DNA of 64,000 nucleotides from CAYYYP01 sp964475985. Lineage in GTDB: Bacteria > Bdellovibrionota > UBA1018 > CAYHWW01. Where the stretch lies: the NCBI GenBank assembly GCA_964475985.1, contig CAYYYP010000005.1:1-64000 (forward strand), read 5' to 3'. The position numbers were made by a program, and so were the translations under genes. Shown in pieces: positions 36,400 to 46,345 of the stretch (the stretch's first letter is position 1; every line of letters starts with the position of its first letter). The notes beneath the pieces are model-generated. The model saw only the letters and a program-made list of their open reading frames with translations. It searched no databases and had not been told where the DNA came from.

Positions 36400-38024
36400 G
36401 GTAAACTCTCTTGATTTATCCCACTGATATCGACACCACAAATAAGTTCGTTATAAAACTTGTCATACTGCTCAAAAAGTTCCTTTTCGTGGTAAAAATG
36501 GCCAGCCCTAAGCATTCCGGCCTGGGAGCACTCTTCCCAAAATAGATCTTCCATCATAAGGCGCATTATGGATTGAGCAATCCCTAAGCCATCGCCTAAG
36601 GGAACGATAAGTCCGCTGGGTCCTAAAATACGATCGGCTTCCGATAACCCTAAAATCATTTCCCGGCACGCACCCACATCGGTCGCCACTACCGGTACAC
36701 CGGCCGATGAAGCCTCCAGAATTACCAGGGGCTGAGACTCTGAGATGCTGGTGAGCACCAAAACATCGGCGGTCTGCAAAACTTCCGTGGCAGGGAGTAG
36801 ACCTTCGAATTTTATGAGCTGAGAAAGGCCAAGGATTTGCACCATTTCTTCGCACTCTTTTACATAATCCTTCTCTTCATTGTGGGGTCCGACGATGCGG
36901 CAAAAAAATGAAATCGGTTCCGCTTGGCTGACTTGCAAATCAAAAAGTAACTTTATGGACTTGATAAGTAGTTTGATATCCTTAATGGAAACCACTCGGC
37001 CTAAGAAAAGAATTTCGAAGGGTCGTTTTTCGGCGCGTTTTTTTGGCCAAAGTGGATGCCGAGTTCTTATGCCTTGGTAACGATTGTGTACGCCATTAGG
37101 AACCACAAAACACTTTTTGGGATCGGCGCCATCAAATACTTGCCGTTTACGATTGCCTCCGTGCAAAGTAACCACGCGCGAAGCACCGGCGTAGGCTAAA
37201 GCACTCAAGTTCCTAAAGACATTGATCCACCAGCTACGAAAATGTTTCAAAGGCTCAAAGGGAAGTTGCAGCAGAAGGCCAGGATCATAAAGCCAATTGG
37301 CTTCCCCCAATTCAATGGCGCGCTCATGAGCATAGATACCATGTTCCGTAACCATAAAGGGTGAAGCGTGCTGCATTGCCGCCAATATACCGCAAAGCCC
37401 CGCATATCCCGTACACATGGAATGGTACACTTTGGCGTTGGGGTAACTTAAATTGATGAGCCGCAGAAGCGGAATTTGGATGGCGCGCCAGGAATAAAAA
37501 AAGTCAAGAAAGGGCAAACCTTGTTTCATGGGGGATACCCGCTCGTATTCATCAACGATGACGTCCCAGGCGTCCTCGCTTTGCAAATGCCTGAGTACAC
37601 TTTCCGAGGACATGCTTTTGGCAAACTTTTTAAGTTTAAATAAATCCTGTTTATTAAATTTAGCGTGTTGCAAATCCTCGGGACTTTGAAAAATATCAAA
37701 TCCATCGTGAACGGAATTACCCTGGATCAGCGTCTGAAATTCCTGGAAGGAGGCCATGGCGGCTTGCAGATTCTTGGCGTTCAAGGCGCCGGTATCGGAC
37801 GAAAATTCGTCAAACAGAAATACCTCCCTTAAGTGCAACACATTAGCCGGCAATTCGTACTGCATTGGCGGCAATTGATCGGAGCGTGAACCCAGGTAGA
37901 GAATTTCAAATGTGAGATGCGGCAAACCTTTGATCAAGGCGTGGGTCCAACTGGCCACTCCGCCGTAAACGTAGGGGTAAGTGCCCTCTAGTATTAAGCA
38001 GACATCAGCCACGGGCCACCTCAT
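36387..38024 (-). CDS. pelF: Pel polysaccharide glycosyltransferase PelF
   Basis: 545 residues, the typical PelF length (about 500). It starts PVADVCLILEGTYPYVYGGVASW, diagnostic of PelF. It is a cytosolic GT4-type transferase, and the E-x7-E motif is E429-E437 in SISESQPLVILEASSAGVP. PelF makes the cationic Pel backbone from UDP-sugars. The start overlaps the preceding gene by 20 bases. Confidence 0.97.
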   Translation of the reverse strand: MRWPVADVCLILEGTYPYVYGGVASWTHALIKGLPHLTFEILYLGSRSDQLPPMQYELPANVLHLREVFLFDEFSSDTGALNAKNLQAAMASFQEFQTLIQGNSVHDGFDIFQSPEDLQHAKFNKQDLFKLKKFAKSMSSESVLRHLQSEDAWDVIVDEYERVSPMKQGLPFLDFFYSWRAIQIPLLRLINLSYPNAKVYHSMCTGYAGLCGILAAMQHASPFMVTEHGIYAHERAIELGEANWLYDPGLLLQLPFEPLKHFRSWWINVFRNLSALAYAGASRVVTLHGGNRKRQVFDGADPKKCFVVPNGVHNRYQGIRTRHPLWPKKRAEKRPFEILFLGRVVSIKDIKLLIKSIKLLFDLQVSQAEPISFFCRIVGPHNEEKDYVKECEEMVQILGLSQLIKFEGLLPATEVLQTADVLVLTSISESQPLVILEASSAGVPVVATDVGACREMILGLSEADRILGPSGLIVPLGDGLGIAQSIMRLMMEDLFWEECSQAGMLRAGHFYHEKELFEQYDKFYNELICGVDISGINQESLPWQE

Positions 38025-39237
38025 GACTTGACCAGTGGTTCAAGCAGGCGGCAGCCCTTACGAATAGGGGTCCAGAGAGGCCTATTTCGTCAAAGACCCA
38101 TTTTGAAAAATGAAGGACCTCAGATGATTTAGGACGATCTAAGTTCAAGATCGCAAGAATGGTCTGGGCCATTTCAAGATTTTTTACCGTCGTAGCGTTT
38201 CGTAACAATGAGAAAAGAATTTCAAACGGAATTCTTCGTCCCGAAATATTCTTATTTTGTAAACTTCCTTGCAGTAGCCTTAGGAGTTGAAGCTGTAATT
38301 CCGGTTTGAGTTCTTGCTCAAGTAAATTCATTAACACGTCCCGGAAGAGCCACGCCTGCACCCGCAGAAAATCCATTAATAGATTTGCCTTTGCGGTATC
38401 CGGATGCATGCCTAGGGCGAGCACTTCTTTCCAGTACTTGAGGGACCACTTCACCGGTTTTAAGAAATTAAGGATTAGCCTTAGGAAATGTTCATCAAAA
38501 TCAAAAATTTTTATGGGTTCATAAGCCTGCTGCGTTACGGAAAGGGCAATCTCCCGAGCCAAAATCTCACGATAGCGGCTCAAAATTTGGTTGGTTTTGT
38601 CCGGCAGGCTGCTTAGAGACATGCTTTTCAACTCAGCGTGAAAAATTTCCACCTGATTGCTCCGCGCACCACAGATGAGCAACTCTTGGCAAAGCCCTTC
38701 CACCGCCTCCTCCATAAAGCCTGCTTTAAAAAACTGAAACCGTTCCAGAATCAGACGCTGAATTCCCGGGTCCTTTAAAAGATAGGGACGTTTTGCGAGA
38801 TGATGGAAAAAAACCGCTAAGAATTCTACCCCACCCCCTTTGCATGATTCATAAAATCTCAGGACCGATTCCGGCTGCAACGCCCTAATTCCAAAAAAAG
38901 ACTTTAAGATATTAAGGCTTAAAAAACTTGTGGGTTGGACTCCGGGAAGCGCTAGTGCCGAAATTAAAGCGCTAAACCACCCTTCGCATTCCCTAAGCCC
39001 TAAAGTGCCTAGGTTCACCAGAGCTTGCATCACCTCAATCATCGCCCCCTGAACCACGAGGGTTTCCCGGGAAAAAATTTTCCCGTACTCCTGAGTCGGA
39101 AAGGCCTTAGGATTTTCGGGCAACCTTAACCAGGCGATTCGCCTTACCAGCTCATCCGGATCCTGGAGTAATTTTGTTAGCTCCGAAGTTTCAAGAATCG
39201 CTTGGTCTTGCCATAAAAAATTCAAATCCCTATTCAT
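38005..39237 (-). CDS. helical-repeat protein inserted in pel operon
   Basis: 410 residues, almost wholly alpha-helical in appearance, with hydrophobic and charged residues alternating as in HEAT or ARM repeats (PDELVRRIAWLRLPENPK, then LLMDFLRVQAWLFRDVLMNLL). There is no signal peptide or clear membrane segment. It does not match any canonical Pel protein I know. It sits between pelE and pelF, overlapping pelE by four bases (ATGA) and pelF by 20, so it belongs to the operon. A scaffold or adaptor role beside PelE is the simplest guess. Confidence 0.7.
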   Translation of the reverse strand: MNRDLNFLWQDQAILETSELTKLLQDPDELVRRIAWLRLPENPKAFPTQEYGKIFSRETLVVQGAMIEVMQALVNLGTLGLRECEGWFSALISALALPGVQPTSFLSLNILKSFFGIRALQPESVLRFYESCKGGGVEFLAVFFHHLAKRPYLLKDPGIQRLILERFQFFKAGFMEEAVEGLCQELLICGARSNQVEIFHAELKSMSLSSLPDKTNQILSRYREILAREIALSVTQQAYEPIKIFDFDEHFLRLILNFLKPVKWSLKYWKEVLALGMHPDTAKANLLMDFLRVQAWLFRDVLMNLLEQELKPELQLQLLRLLQGSLQNKNISGRRIPFEILFSLLRNATTVKNLEMAQTILAILNLDRPKSSEVLHFSKWVFDEIGLSGPLFVRAAACLNHWSSHEVARG

Positions 39238-40025
39238 TTAAAGTTTTGCTCCAGCCAAAAGAGAACCTGCTCGCGAATTTCATCGGGCAATTTATCGCTG
39301 CCGCCACAACGACGCACCAGCTCCTGGCAGCATCGTTTTACCCCCGGAAAGTCCGATTGCATAAAATAGGCTTCCGCTTTCCAAAACCAGCCATTAAACC
39401 AATCCGGCGCAAAAACCATGGCCTGGTCAAAACAGAAAATCGCCTTTTCCAAAAGATTTTCCTGAAGGTGTATTTTTCCCAACTGTCGCCAGTAATAGGT
39501 ATTATCCGGATTGCTCTCCACTGCCGCCTGCATGAGTTTTCTCCCAATTTGAATGTGGGAGTACGTTACTTCTGGATCCATAAGTCCCGTGCGGTAAGCG
39601 ATCATCAGTGATTCGATTAAGTTGTAAAGCTCCTGCGGCGAGGGCTTAGCGACGTCAGGGTAGGAGCTTAAAAGTTTCACCTCGTTTAACCAACGCTTTT
39701 CAAAATAAGCTAAGGCCTGCGTCGCTAAATAACAAATTTCATAATCTGGATCGCGCTGGGCCACTCGCAAGAGTATGACGCTATCCCGAGAGAATCGCCT
39801 CTTTAAGCGTCCAATGACTTCACGCTTCACACTTTTACTGCCTCCGCGAATGAGATCACTTAGGGATTGCAGCGACATGTTTTCTGAACTTAAGGCATCT
39901 TTAGCGAAAATCTCGGAATAACTTTTAGCCAATAGTTCGAGGGATCGTTCCTGAAAAAAACGCTCATCGGCCGCTTGGGTATCATAAAATTCCTGGAGTG
40001 CCCGGCCGCGGATGTTTAAGCTCAC
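39234..40025 (-). CDS. pelE: PelE-like TPR protein
   Basis: 263 residues. It has a HEAT-like helical N-terminus and a TPR region from about 155 (GRKLMQAAVESNPDNTYYW, then GKIHLQENLLEKAIFCFDQA). PelE is the TPR-bearing inner-membrane partner in the synthase complex. Here I see no membrane segment, so it is only PelE-like by position and TPR content. The start is GTG, overlapping the pelD stop by four bases (GTGA). Confidence 0.65.
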   Translation of the reverse strand: MSLNIRGRALQEFYDTQAADERFFQERSLELLAKSYSEIFAKDALSSENMSLQSLSDLIRGGSKSVKREVIGRLKRRFSRDSVILLRVAQRDPDYEICYLATQALAYFEKRWLNEVKLLSSYPDVAKPSPQELYNLIESLMIAYRTGLMDPEVTYSHIQIGRKLMQAAVESNPDNTYYWRQLGKIHLQENLLEKAIFCFDQAMVFAPDWFNGWFWKAEAYFMQSDFPGVKRCCQELVRRCGGSDKLPDEIREQVLFWLEQNFK

Positions 40026-41578
40026 GATGGAGTTATCCCAGTAAGACCATTTTTATTGATATAACTCTTCCACGATAAATTTTTATCCTCACTCTTCACG
40101 GACTCTGGGTTCACCTCGATTCGCTTCATACCAAGCGCCGGCAAACCAGTAATAAATTGCCTTAAACGCGCATATTCATGCGTAACTGATTCATCCAACG
40201 CACGTAAAGTTGCTCCGTCTACACCTCGGGCAAATAACTTAAAGGAAGCATCCTTCGGATCACTATAAAACGTGGCTTGCCCCGCGAGACTTAAGTGCGC
40301 GATGCCGTCGCTTAAGGCCCGAGAAAACGCTTTTCGAAATACGATTTCACGTGCCTCTAAAAAATCGACATCGGGCCACTCCGGGGTCCATTCCAAAAGA
40401 CTCAAATTGATTTTTGTTTTTTTTGCGAGCAACCAATCTTCTTCGGCCCGTACATCTAAAACCCTTGTGGAAAAACATTGGCCGATAAAGTCCCAAAAAT
40501 CATCCTCCTGATTTTGGGTTAAGCCCTGGCTCTTGCGGAGGGCCACGCCAAACCACCGAGAAAGTTCGCGCAATGCCGCAAAGTTAGAACTTTTATAATT
40601 CATGAACTGAAAGCTGTGGAACAGGATGACCCCTAAAATATTTTGGGAATCATCCATAAGCGGAACGACCACGGGGTACCGTGCACGACTCCCCTTAGAA
40701 GATCCGGCTGCGTTCTCCCCGGCGTAGAGCTGAAATGTAAATACATCCCGGTTAGAAATTGCGTATCCAATCTCACTAATCTCCGAAAATTCCTTCCGAG
40801 GAATTTCCTTAGGAAATCGTTTTTGATCCGCCACAACGGGCGCCAAGCGCTTGAGCCCCGGATGTTCAAAACGATAGATCGCAAAATCCTCCTCGCTAAA
40901 ATATTCCGAGAGAAACCGGTAAAAACGTACGCCTAAAAGTTCGGTTGAGATATTAAAGGATTCTCGGCCAAAACGAAAAATTTCAAGTGCGCTCTGCACT
41001 CTGGCCGCAAGCCTTCGTTCCATGTTCTGGCTTTCGGCAGTGAGACGTTGTCGCACCACTGCAGATTCCCCTAAGTTGTGAAGTAATTTTTGGTTTTCAT
41101 CTTCAATGCCCTTAGTTTTCCGCCGAAAAGCATCTCCCACTACGCCAAAGGCAAAGCAGGTTAAGAGAAACGAAAGCGGAAACTTAAAGTAATTTGCGGA
41201 AAATACGCTCTCAACCTCAAGCACATCGAGCCTACTGGCTTCGTAAAAAAAATAAAACCCACCGTAGACCACTCCCAAAAGCAGGGCAGGTTTTAGACCA
41301 GCAAGTACCGAGAGGATGCCCAGGCAAAAAAGATAAGGGTGTGGGTTCACGTCAATATAGGCCGGATTTCCGCCATTCAGTAATCCTAAAATCAGTCCGG
41401 GAAGCAGTCCCACCAGAAAGGCCGAAAGGGAATGGGTCATGGTCGGGAAATATTTTTGAATCTTAAAACCACCAGCTAAAAATCCCCTTGGCGACGTGGA
41501 CTCCTGCAAATCCTCCAGTGGGTTCCGTGGCGGAACCGGGGGCGTTGGCGTTGAAGAGCTGGGATGTGTAGAATCCAT
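40022..41578 (-). CDS. pelD: PelD-like c-di-GMP receptor
   Basis: 518 residues. Four N-terminal membrane segments lie between about 50 and 150, then a coiled linker, a GAF-like domain (about 190-345) and a degenerate GGDEF-like domain (360 to about 480), which is the PelD architecture. PelD binds c-di-GMP to switch on synthesis. The canonical RxxD is not clear: RVLD (372-375), RALSD (420-424) and RGVD (451-454) are candidates. The first 46 residues overlap pelB by 116 bases and are Pro/Ser-rich, so the true start may be the in-frame ATG at 41440, without the overlap. Confidence 0.82.
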   Translation of the reverse strand: MDSTHPSSSTPTPPVPPRNPLEDLQESTSPRGFLAGGFKIQKYFPTMTHSLSAFLVGLLPGLILGLLNGGNPAYIDVNPHPYLFCLGILSVLAGLKPALLLGVVYGGFYFFYEASRLDVLEVESVFSANYFKFPLSFLLTCFAFGVVGDAFRRKTKGIEDENQKLLHNLGESAVVRQRLTAESQNMERRLAARVQSALEIFRFGRESFNISTELLGVRFYRFLSEYFSEEDFAIYRFEHPGLKRLAPVVADQKRFPKEIPRKEFSEISEIGYAISNRDVFTFQLYAGENAAGSSKGSRARYPVVVPLMDDSQNILGVILFHSFQFMNYKSSNFAALRELSRWFGVALRKSQGLTQNQEDDFWDFIGQCFSTRVLDVRAEEDWLLAKKTKINLSLLEWTPEWPDVDFLEAREIVFRKAFSRALSDGIAHLSLAGQATFYSDPKDASFKLFARGVDGATLRALDESVTHEYARLRQFITGLPALGMKRIEVNPESVKSEDKNLSWKSYINKNGLTGITPS

Positions 41579-44240
41579 AACTCAAATGTAAACTCATCGT
41601 ACCTAAAACAAAATCACCAAGGTCAAATTCCAAATATTCTGTGGTATTTCCCGCAACTTCCCGTTGAGGCCCGTTCTCAAAATTTTTGCCCCATCCGCCA
41701 GAGATCTTAGGGCCGCTCGCAAAATAACCAGACTGACGCAAAGCGCCGTTAGTTGCATTGCGACACAAGCTGTCCCATGCACAGAAAATTTCAAATGAAA
41801 TAAAGCCACCGCCAAATGCCATCCGTTGAAGCATCAGGTTTTCCAGGGACTCACCGCTAGCCAATCGACCGTTGCCTACCCATCTCAACCACTGTGCCCA
41901 GGGACCCACCGAGAATCCTAATGTGTTTTCAGGTTTCCCAAAGGAAATTCTTGAACTGGACTCCAAGCCAAAGCCCTGAGCAAAAGCAAAATGATCTTCA
42001 GAATTATTTACGTGGGTGAATCGAACGCGTGCCCCTTGAACAAAAAGTATCCAAGGATGCAAAATGACTTCCCCATAACCCTCAAGGGTAGACTCCGAGG
42101 CTCCGGCGCCCACGAGTGAACGAGAAATATTTAAGGGGGCAGAGAGGTTTGCCTCTAACATACCGTAACGTAGTGCTCCGTAGGCGGCCATTAACCTGGT
42201 CTCAAGTCTTGGCCTGAATCCACGCCAATCGCCGAGCTCGGTGAGTCGCACACCCGCGCGCATTTCCCAAGCAAGCGTAGGGCTCATCGTGTAGCTCACA
42301 AAAGCTTCCGGAGAAATGAGATGAAGGTGGTTGTCCCAAAATGACTCCTGACTCACGATGACCCCTAACCGCCAAGCAGTCTGTTTTAGCGGTGTATGAA
42401 AAATCAGGTTTTTTTCCGTCGTAGAAAATTCATCTAAAAACACGCCATTAAATTCAAAACCAAAGTAATGCGATTGCGGCAATGCCAGTTCATTTACCAA
42501 AATCGCTTCCGCCGTTTTTGTACCCTCAGCGGCTTGAAGTTCAACGGATTTTGCGGCCACTTCATTTCTTTTTGCGAGATCAATTTCTTGCAAACGGGAA
42601 ACGACGTCAACCAAAGTTAGTCGTTCGGCAGGTAACCGTTTTTCTATCTCTGCTTCAAGCCGCGGCAATTGTGGTCCGATTAGCCTGGCCTCCGTATCGG
42701 TTAGCCCACCAGCCTCATACTTTGCGATGAAACCGATGGCCGTAAGTACCGGTGCATTTGAGAAAGTAAAATTTTTAAGCTGGCCCTGAAATTCAAGCAG
42801 ACCAGAAGCCTCTCCACTCCAAAGGTACCTTAAAAAAAGCTGTTCAAGCACGTGGGTTTTTAATTTGGTAAGCCCTGGCCTGGCTTCAAGTTTTCGCCAA
42901 AGCTCCATGTATGACTTTCTTGCTTCCTCATTTTTTTGCTGAGCCTCAAGGCTAGCCACCAGGAGTCGGTAGTCCTTCCAAAGTTCTTCCCCGCTCAAAA
43001 TCCCCGCGGATTGGGCTAAGGCGTTAGGGAAGGGAGTTAAAAGTTCTAAGAACTTAAGTAGGAAATAGGACCGTTGCTTCAGTCGCTTCATTGCGGCTTT
43101 TGGATCTTCACCCGCAACTAAGGCTTGCATGATTTGTTCAGCAAGTTGTGGGTCATGGAAATCTAATGCTGCTTGGGCAAAGCTTCGCCATGTTTCCCGC
43201 GAAATCTTTAAATCCCCGATCAAGTTATCATCAAAAAGAAATTCCCTAAGGGCTTGCCGAGCGACCCGCGCTCCATCGGCTCCGATACCGGCTTGCACGT
43301 GCAGGGCATCAAGTTTGAGCTGCAAAAAGTCAATTCCGCGCTGAGTAAGCAGAGCCTGGTGTGTAAGCGCTAGTTGAAAAAGCGAGTAAGCTTCGCCCTT
43401 AAGCGCAGGAAATTTAGCGGCATCAAAGGCAATATCCAGAAATGCGTGGATCTCGGCATTCCATTCACGTACGGAAATTTTTTGGCAATAGTTCAAGTAG
43501 TCCAGCAGGGCACGGCGCAGCTGTGAGAAGTCACTTAAGTTCGTGTCTCGAAAGTTTCGTTCAGCGCGGCTTACCCAATAATTTAGTCGGAAAATCGTAA
43601 TTCCGTAGGCCTTAACGCTTTTGTCATCACCCAGAATTTCAAACGCACGCTTAAAGTTTCCTTGGCTTGCAAGGGTACGAAGCCACCGGTTGAAATCATC
43701 AAGGGGTAAAAGACTTTGGCGCCAAATTTTTTCATAAACCCGCAGCGCATCGGGCGCCGATTGCAGCCACTCATAATCATGGGCTAACCGCAGATAACGG
43801 GCGGGCCCTGACTGCGGAGCCGTCACCACCTCTTCCCCCCTGAGATTTTGCACGTGCGGTAACGGAATTTTATTATCCCATAGATATTCCTCAACTCGGG
43901 CGGCTTCCAGCGCCCGGCCCTGCCACCTCAGTTGCCGCAACAGACGCTCCCAATAGTTTTTATTGTTAGGCCTGAGTTTCGTAAGGTCATAAAGAATTTT
44001 TATGGCCTCTGAAACATTGCCTTCCACTTCCAGCACATCCACCATTTGCCTTAACGCCACGGCATCTGGCATTTTCGTAAGCATAGCCCGCCGGAGAATC
44101 GGCTCGGCAAGTTCTGGCTGAAAGCTTTGAAAACGCAAGGCCGCTAACTCGGTGTCACTTGGCATGGTAAAAAACAGACTCAGCGCACCCATGCTAAAAA
44201 AAGCCAAAATTAAACTAGGATCCATGAAATTTCGTTTCAC
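41463..44240 (-). CDS. pelB: PelB-like TPR and outer-membrane porin
   Basis: 925 residues, shorter than the roughly 1190 of P. aeruginosa PelB. After an N-terminal hydrophobic segment, about 500 residues are helical TPR-like repeats (LKFLELLTPFPNA, KSYMELWRKLEARPG). The last 350 are beta-rich and end in Trp-Trp-Phe, as outer-membrane barrels do. PelB carries the polymer across the periplasm and out of the cell. The start is GTG overlapping the pelA stop (GTGA). No pelC, the usual next gene, follows it. Confidence 0.82.
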   Translation of the reverse strand: MKRNFMDPSLILAFFSMGALSLFFTMPSDTELAALRFQSFQPELAEPILRRAMLTKMPDAVALRQMVDVLEVEGNVSEAIKILYDLTKLRPNNKNYWERLLRQLRWQGRALEAARVEEYLWDNKIPLPHVQNLRGEEVVTAPQSGPARYLRLAHDYEWLQSAPDALRVYEKIWRQSLLPLDDFNRWLRTLASQGNFKRAFEILGDDKSVKAYGITIFRLNYWVSRAERNFRDTNLSDFSQLRRALLDYLNYCQKISVREWNAEIHAFLDIAFDAAKFPALKGEAYSLFQLALTHQALLTQRGIDFLQLKLDALHVQAGIGADGARVARQALREFLFDDNLIGDLKISRETWRSFAQAALDFHDPQLAEQIMQALVAGEDPKAAMKRLKQRSYFLLKFLELLTPFPNALAQSAGILSGEELWKDYRLLVASLEAQQKNEEARKSYMELWRKLEARPGLTKLKTHVLEQLFLRYLWSGEASGLLEFQGQLKNFTFSNAPVLTAIGFIAKYEAGGLTDTEARLIGPQLPRLEAEIEKRLPAERLTLVDVVSRLQEIDLAKRNEVAAKSVELQAAEGTKTAEAILVNELALPQSHYFGFEFNGVFLDEFSTTEKNLIFHTPLKQTAWRLGVIVSQESFWDNHLHLISPEAFVSYTMSPTLAWEMRAGVRLTELGDWRGFRPRLETRLMAAYGALRYGMLEANLSAPLNISRSLVGAGASESTLEGYGEVILHPWILFVQGARVRFTHVNNSEDHFAFAQGFGLESSSRISFGKPENTLGFSVGPWAQWLRWVGNGRLASGESLENLMLQRMAFGGGFISFEIFCAWDSLCRNATNGALRQSGYFASGPKISGGWGKNFENGPQREVAGNTTEYLEFDLGDFVLGTMSLHLSYGFYTSQLFNANAPGSATEPTGGFAGVHVAKGIFSWWF

Positions 44241-46345
44241 AGGCGTCGCACCTCGATGGTTTGCGGCACGGACTTTACCTCAAAATCCAAAGCGAGGATT
44301 CGTTTATCCTTAGACCGCACTTTACCTCCTACTACCGTAACCCCTTCAAGCGAAGTGTCTCTCGCCTCAAGAATTAAGGGACCTCGTGCCCAAGCCGCTA
44401 ATTTCACCCGTATACCTTTCTTTGTCGGCAGCACATCAAAGGCGTCCACAACTCCCCCAACACTTTGCAACGCAAATGGAAGGGAGGAATTCATAAACCG
44501 GCAATGCGGACTTCGGTAGATTTGAACTTTAAGGTTTTGTCGATGCGGCATGGGATGCAAGTAAGTTTTATTTTTAATCCGAACAGATCCCATGAAATCC
44601 TTGGACGACACACAGAAGCCTGGGTCCTCCAGTCGAAAATCCGCCACGTTACCCACATTGCGAATCTCCAGAGTGTTGGGTTTACCCAACTCATGGTAAA
44701 AATCAGTCTCTAAAAATCCCTCGACGGCGCGTATATAAGTGGTCGGCGGCACCAGGGCAATCTCCTCGGAGTGAGCTTTAAACCAACGAATGATATTTTT
44801 TAATGCCAGGAGGGATTGCGGTCTTTCACCTGAGTAAAAATGAAAATACGCATTGGCCGGTTTCAATGTGAAACCCAAGGGTGAGTTAAGGCCGGTATTT
44901 TCATAGGTTTGAATGACACTTTCAAATCCGCGGTAATTTTTTGTAAACCCATCAGTGTAAATGAAGTCATTGGCGTTTCCAGAAAACACCTGGAAGCCCG
45001 AGGCCCAAGGCCTCCCAAGTGGCGCCAAAAAAGCCAAGGAAGGAAACACCGTATCAAATCTAGAATCACCGCCGTTTAAGTTATAAAGTCCGGCGGCCTT
45101 CGTCATTCTCATTGCCCGCTCCCCCGGAACGCAGCCGCCCGACCAGTAAATCGTTTCAACCTCAGATTCTTTTTTTTGCAAAAGCTTCGCAATGGCGCTG
45201 CGGGATTTGAGGATCTCTATCTCAAGGTCTATTTTCTCGCGCGAACCATCATCAAAACTGGTCGTACCCCTCATCCAATTCAGAGGATGAAAAAAAGTAT
45301 GCGTAGCAAACTCTACATTTTTTAAATTTCCAAAACTTTTTACAATGGACTCTGTTCGTTCATTCCCCAGGTGCCGGCTTAAGACTTCGCTTGCGATAAA
45401 GGAGACGCCAAAGGGAATGTCAGGATTTCTCAGGAGAATTTCATCCCGGATCACTTCGCCGGAGAGGGGCTCTGGTTGTTTTTCAAAATGCGCTTCCGAG
45501 GAAAAACCATCACCATCGGTGTGTAAAAAAGCAATCCTGCGACCGTTCAGAACCGAAACGTCAGGAACGATCATTTCTTTCGGTAAACCTAAAGCCCGTT
45601 GCAAAAATAATATGGGGTTTACAACCCATTGCCGCCTTTCTGAGCCTACGTCACTGAAGAGGCCGAAGTTCCCGTAGGCCCAAGAGAAGTTTTTTGCGGA
45701 GTGCGCGATCTGACTGAATAAAATCGATTCCTGGGCGCCCTTAGGCGAACCCATGGCGAGAAGCGTCTCGCCCGCATGGGCCCTAACTCTTAAAGTAACA
45801 AAGTCGTCCACCCACTCCGGGGACTTTCTCTCAAAATCTAAAACGGCCGCCTGATTTTTAATCACCTTCAAACCAAAGGGTTTGGTTTCAAAGTGCTGAT
45901 ACTCCGCCCCCCATCGCAAAAAGAATTCGTTTAGATTTGCGGCCGGGATCTGTGATAAAAAACCAAAGCTTCCAAAGGCGATCCACTTAAGTCTGGTCTG
46001 CGCTAAAGAATTGAGCCAACGGAAAAGTTTTTGATGATTGACCAGACTTTCCGAAAAAAAAAGGGTCGCTACGGCGCGAACTTTATTGTCCTGAATCAAT
46101 TCCGAAGCAGGTGGCAACGTCTGGGTATCAATGTCGATGAGGCGGGTGCGCATCCCCAGCAACTGCAGAGGGAACTCTAGGGCAAGGCTCGCGGGGTTAT
46201 CCGAAATACTGCCCGATTCCTTAGAGGACCAGAGGCAGATCACTTCCCTTGGAAAAGGAAGAGACGCTGAAAAGGCAAACCGCGGAAAAAAATCTACCAA
46301 AATCAAACAAATGAAAAAGATTTTTATTTGATTTTTTTTCCCCAT
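44237..46345 (-). CDS. pelA: PelA-like polysaccharide deacetylase
   Basis: 702 residues with a signal peptide (IKIFFICLILVDFFPRFAFSA). The middle is the PelA deacetylase domain: FLHTDGDGF with the metal aspartates (DGDG 277-280), LSGEVIRDEILLRNPDIPFG, and the HTFFH site (H349, H353). It removes acetyl groups from Pel in the periplasm. The N-terminal 250 residues match the Rossmann-like part between PelA's domains. The N-terminal glycoside hydrolase domain of classical PelA is missing here and appears instead at the end of pelG. It is the first gene of the operon and is divergent from the DUF721 gene. Confidence 0.88.
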   Translation of the reverse strand: MGKKNQIKIFFICLILVDFFPRFAFSASLPFPREVICLWSSKESGSISDNPASLALEFPLQLLGMRTRLIDIDTQTLPPASELIQDNKVRAVATLFFSESLVNHQKLFRWLNSLAQTRLKWIAFGSFGFLSQIPAANLNEFFLRWGAEYQHFETKPFGLKVIKNQAAVLDFERKSPEWVDDFVTLRVRAHAGETLLAMGSPKGAQESILFSQIAHSAKNFSWAYGNFGLFSDVGSERRQWVVNPILFLQRALGLPKEMIVPDVSVLNGRRIAFLHTDGDGFSSEAHFEKQPEPLSGEVIRDEILLRNPDIPFGVSFIASEVLSRHLGNERTESIVKSFGNLKNVEFATHTFFHPLNWMRGTTSFDDGSREKIDLEIEILKSRSAIAKLLQKKESEVETIYWSGGCVPGERAMRMTKAAGLYNLNGGDSRFDTVFPSLAFLAPLGRPWASGFQVFSGNANDFIYTDGFTKNYRGFESVIQTYENTGLNSPLGFTLKPANAYFHFYSGERPQSLLALKNIIRWFKAHSEEIALVPPTTYIRAVEGFLETDFYHELGKPNTLEIRNVGNVADFRLEDPGFCVSSKDFMGSVRIKNKTYLHPMPHRQNLKVQIYRSPHCRFMNSSLPFALQSVGGVVDAFDVLPTKKGIRVKLAAWARGPLILEARDTSLEGVTVVGGKVRSKDKRILALDFEVKSVPQTIEVRRL

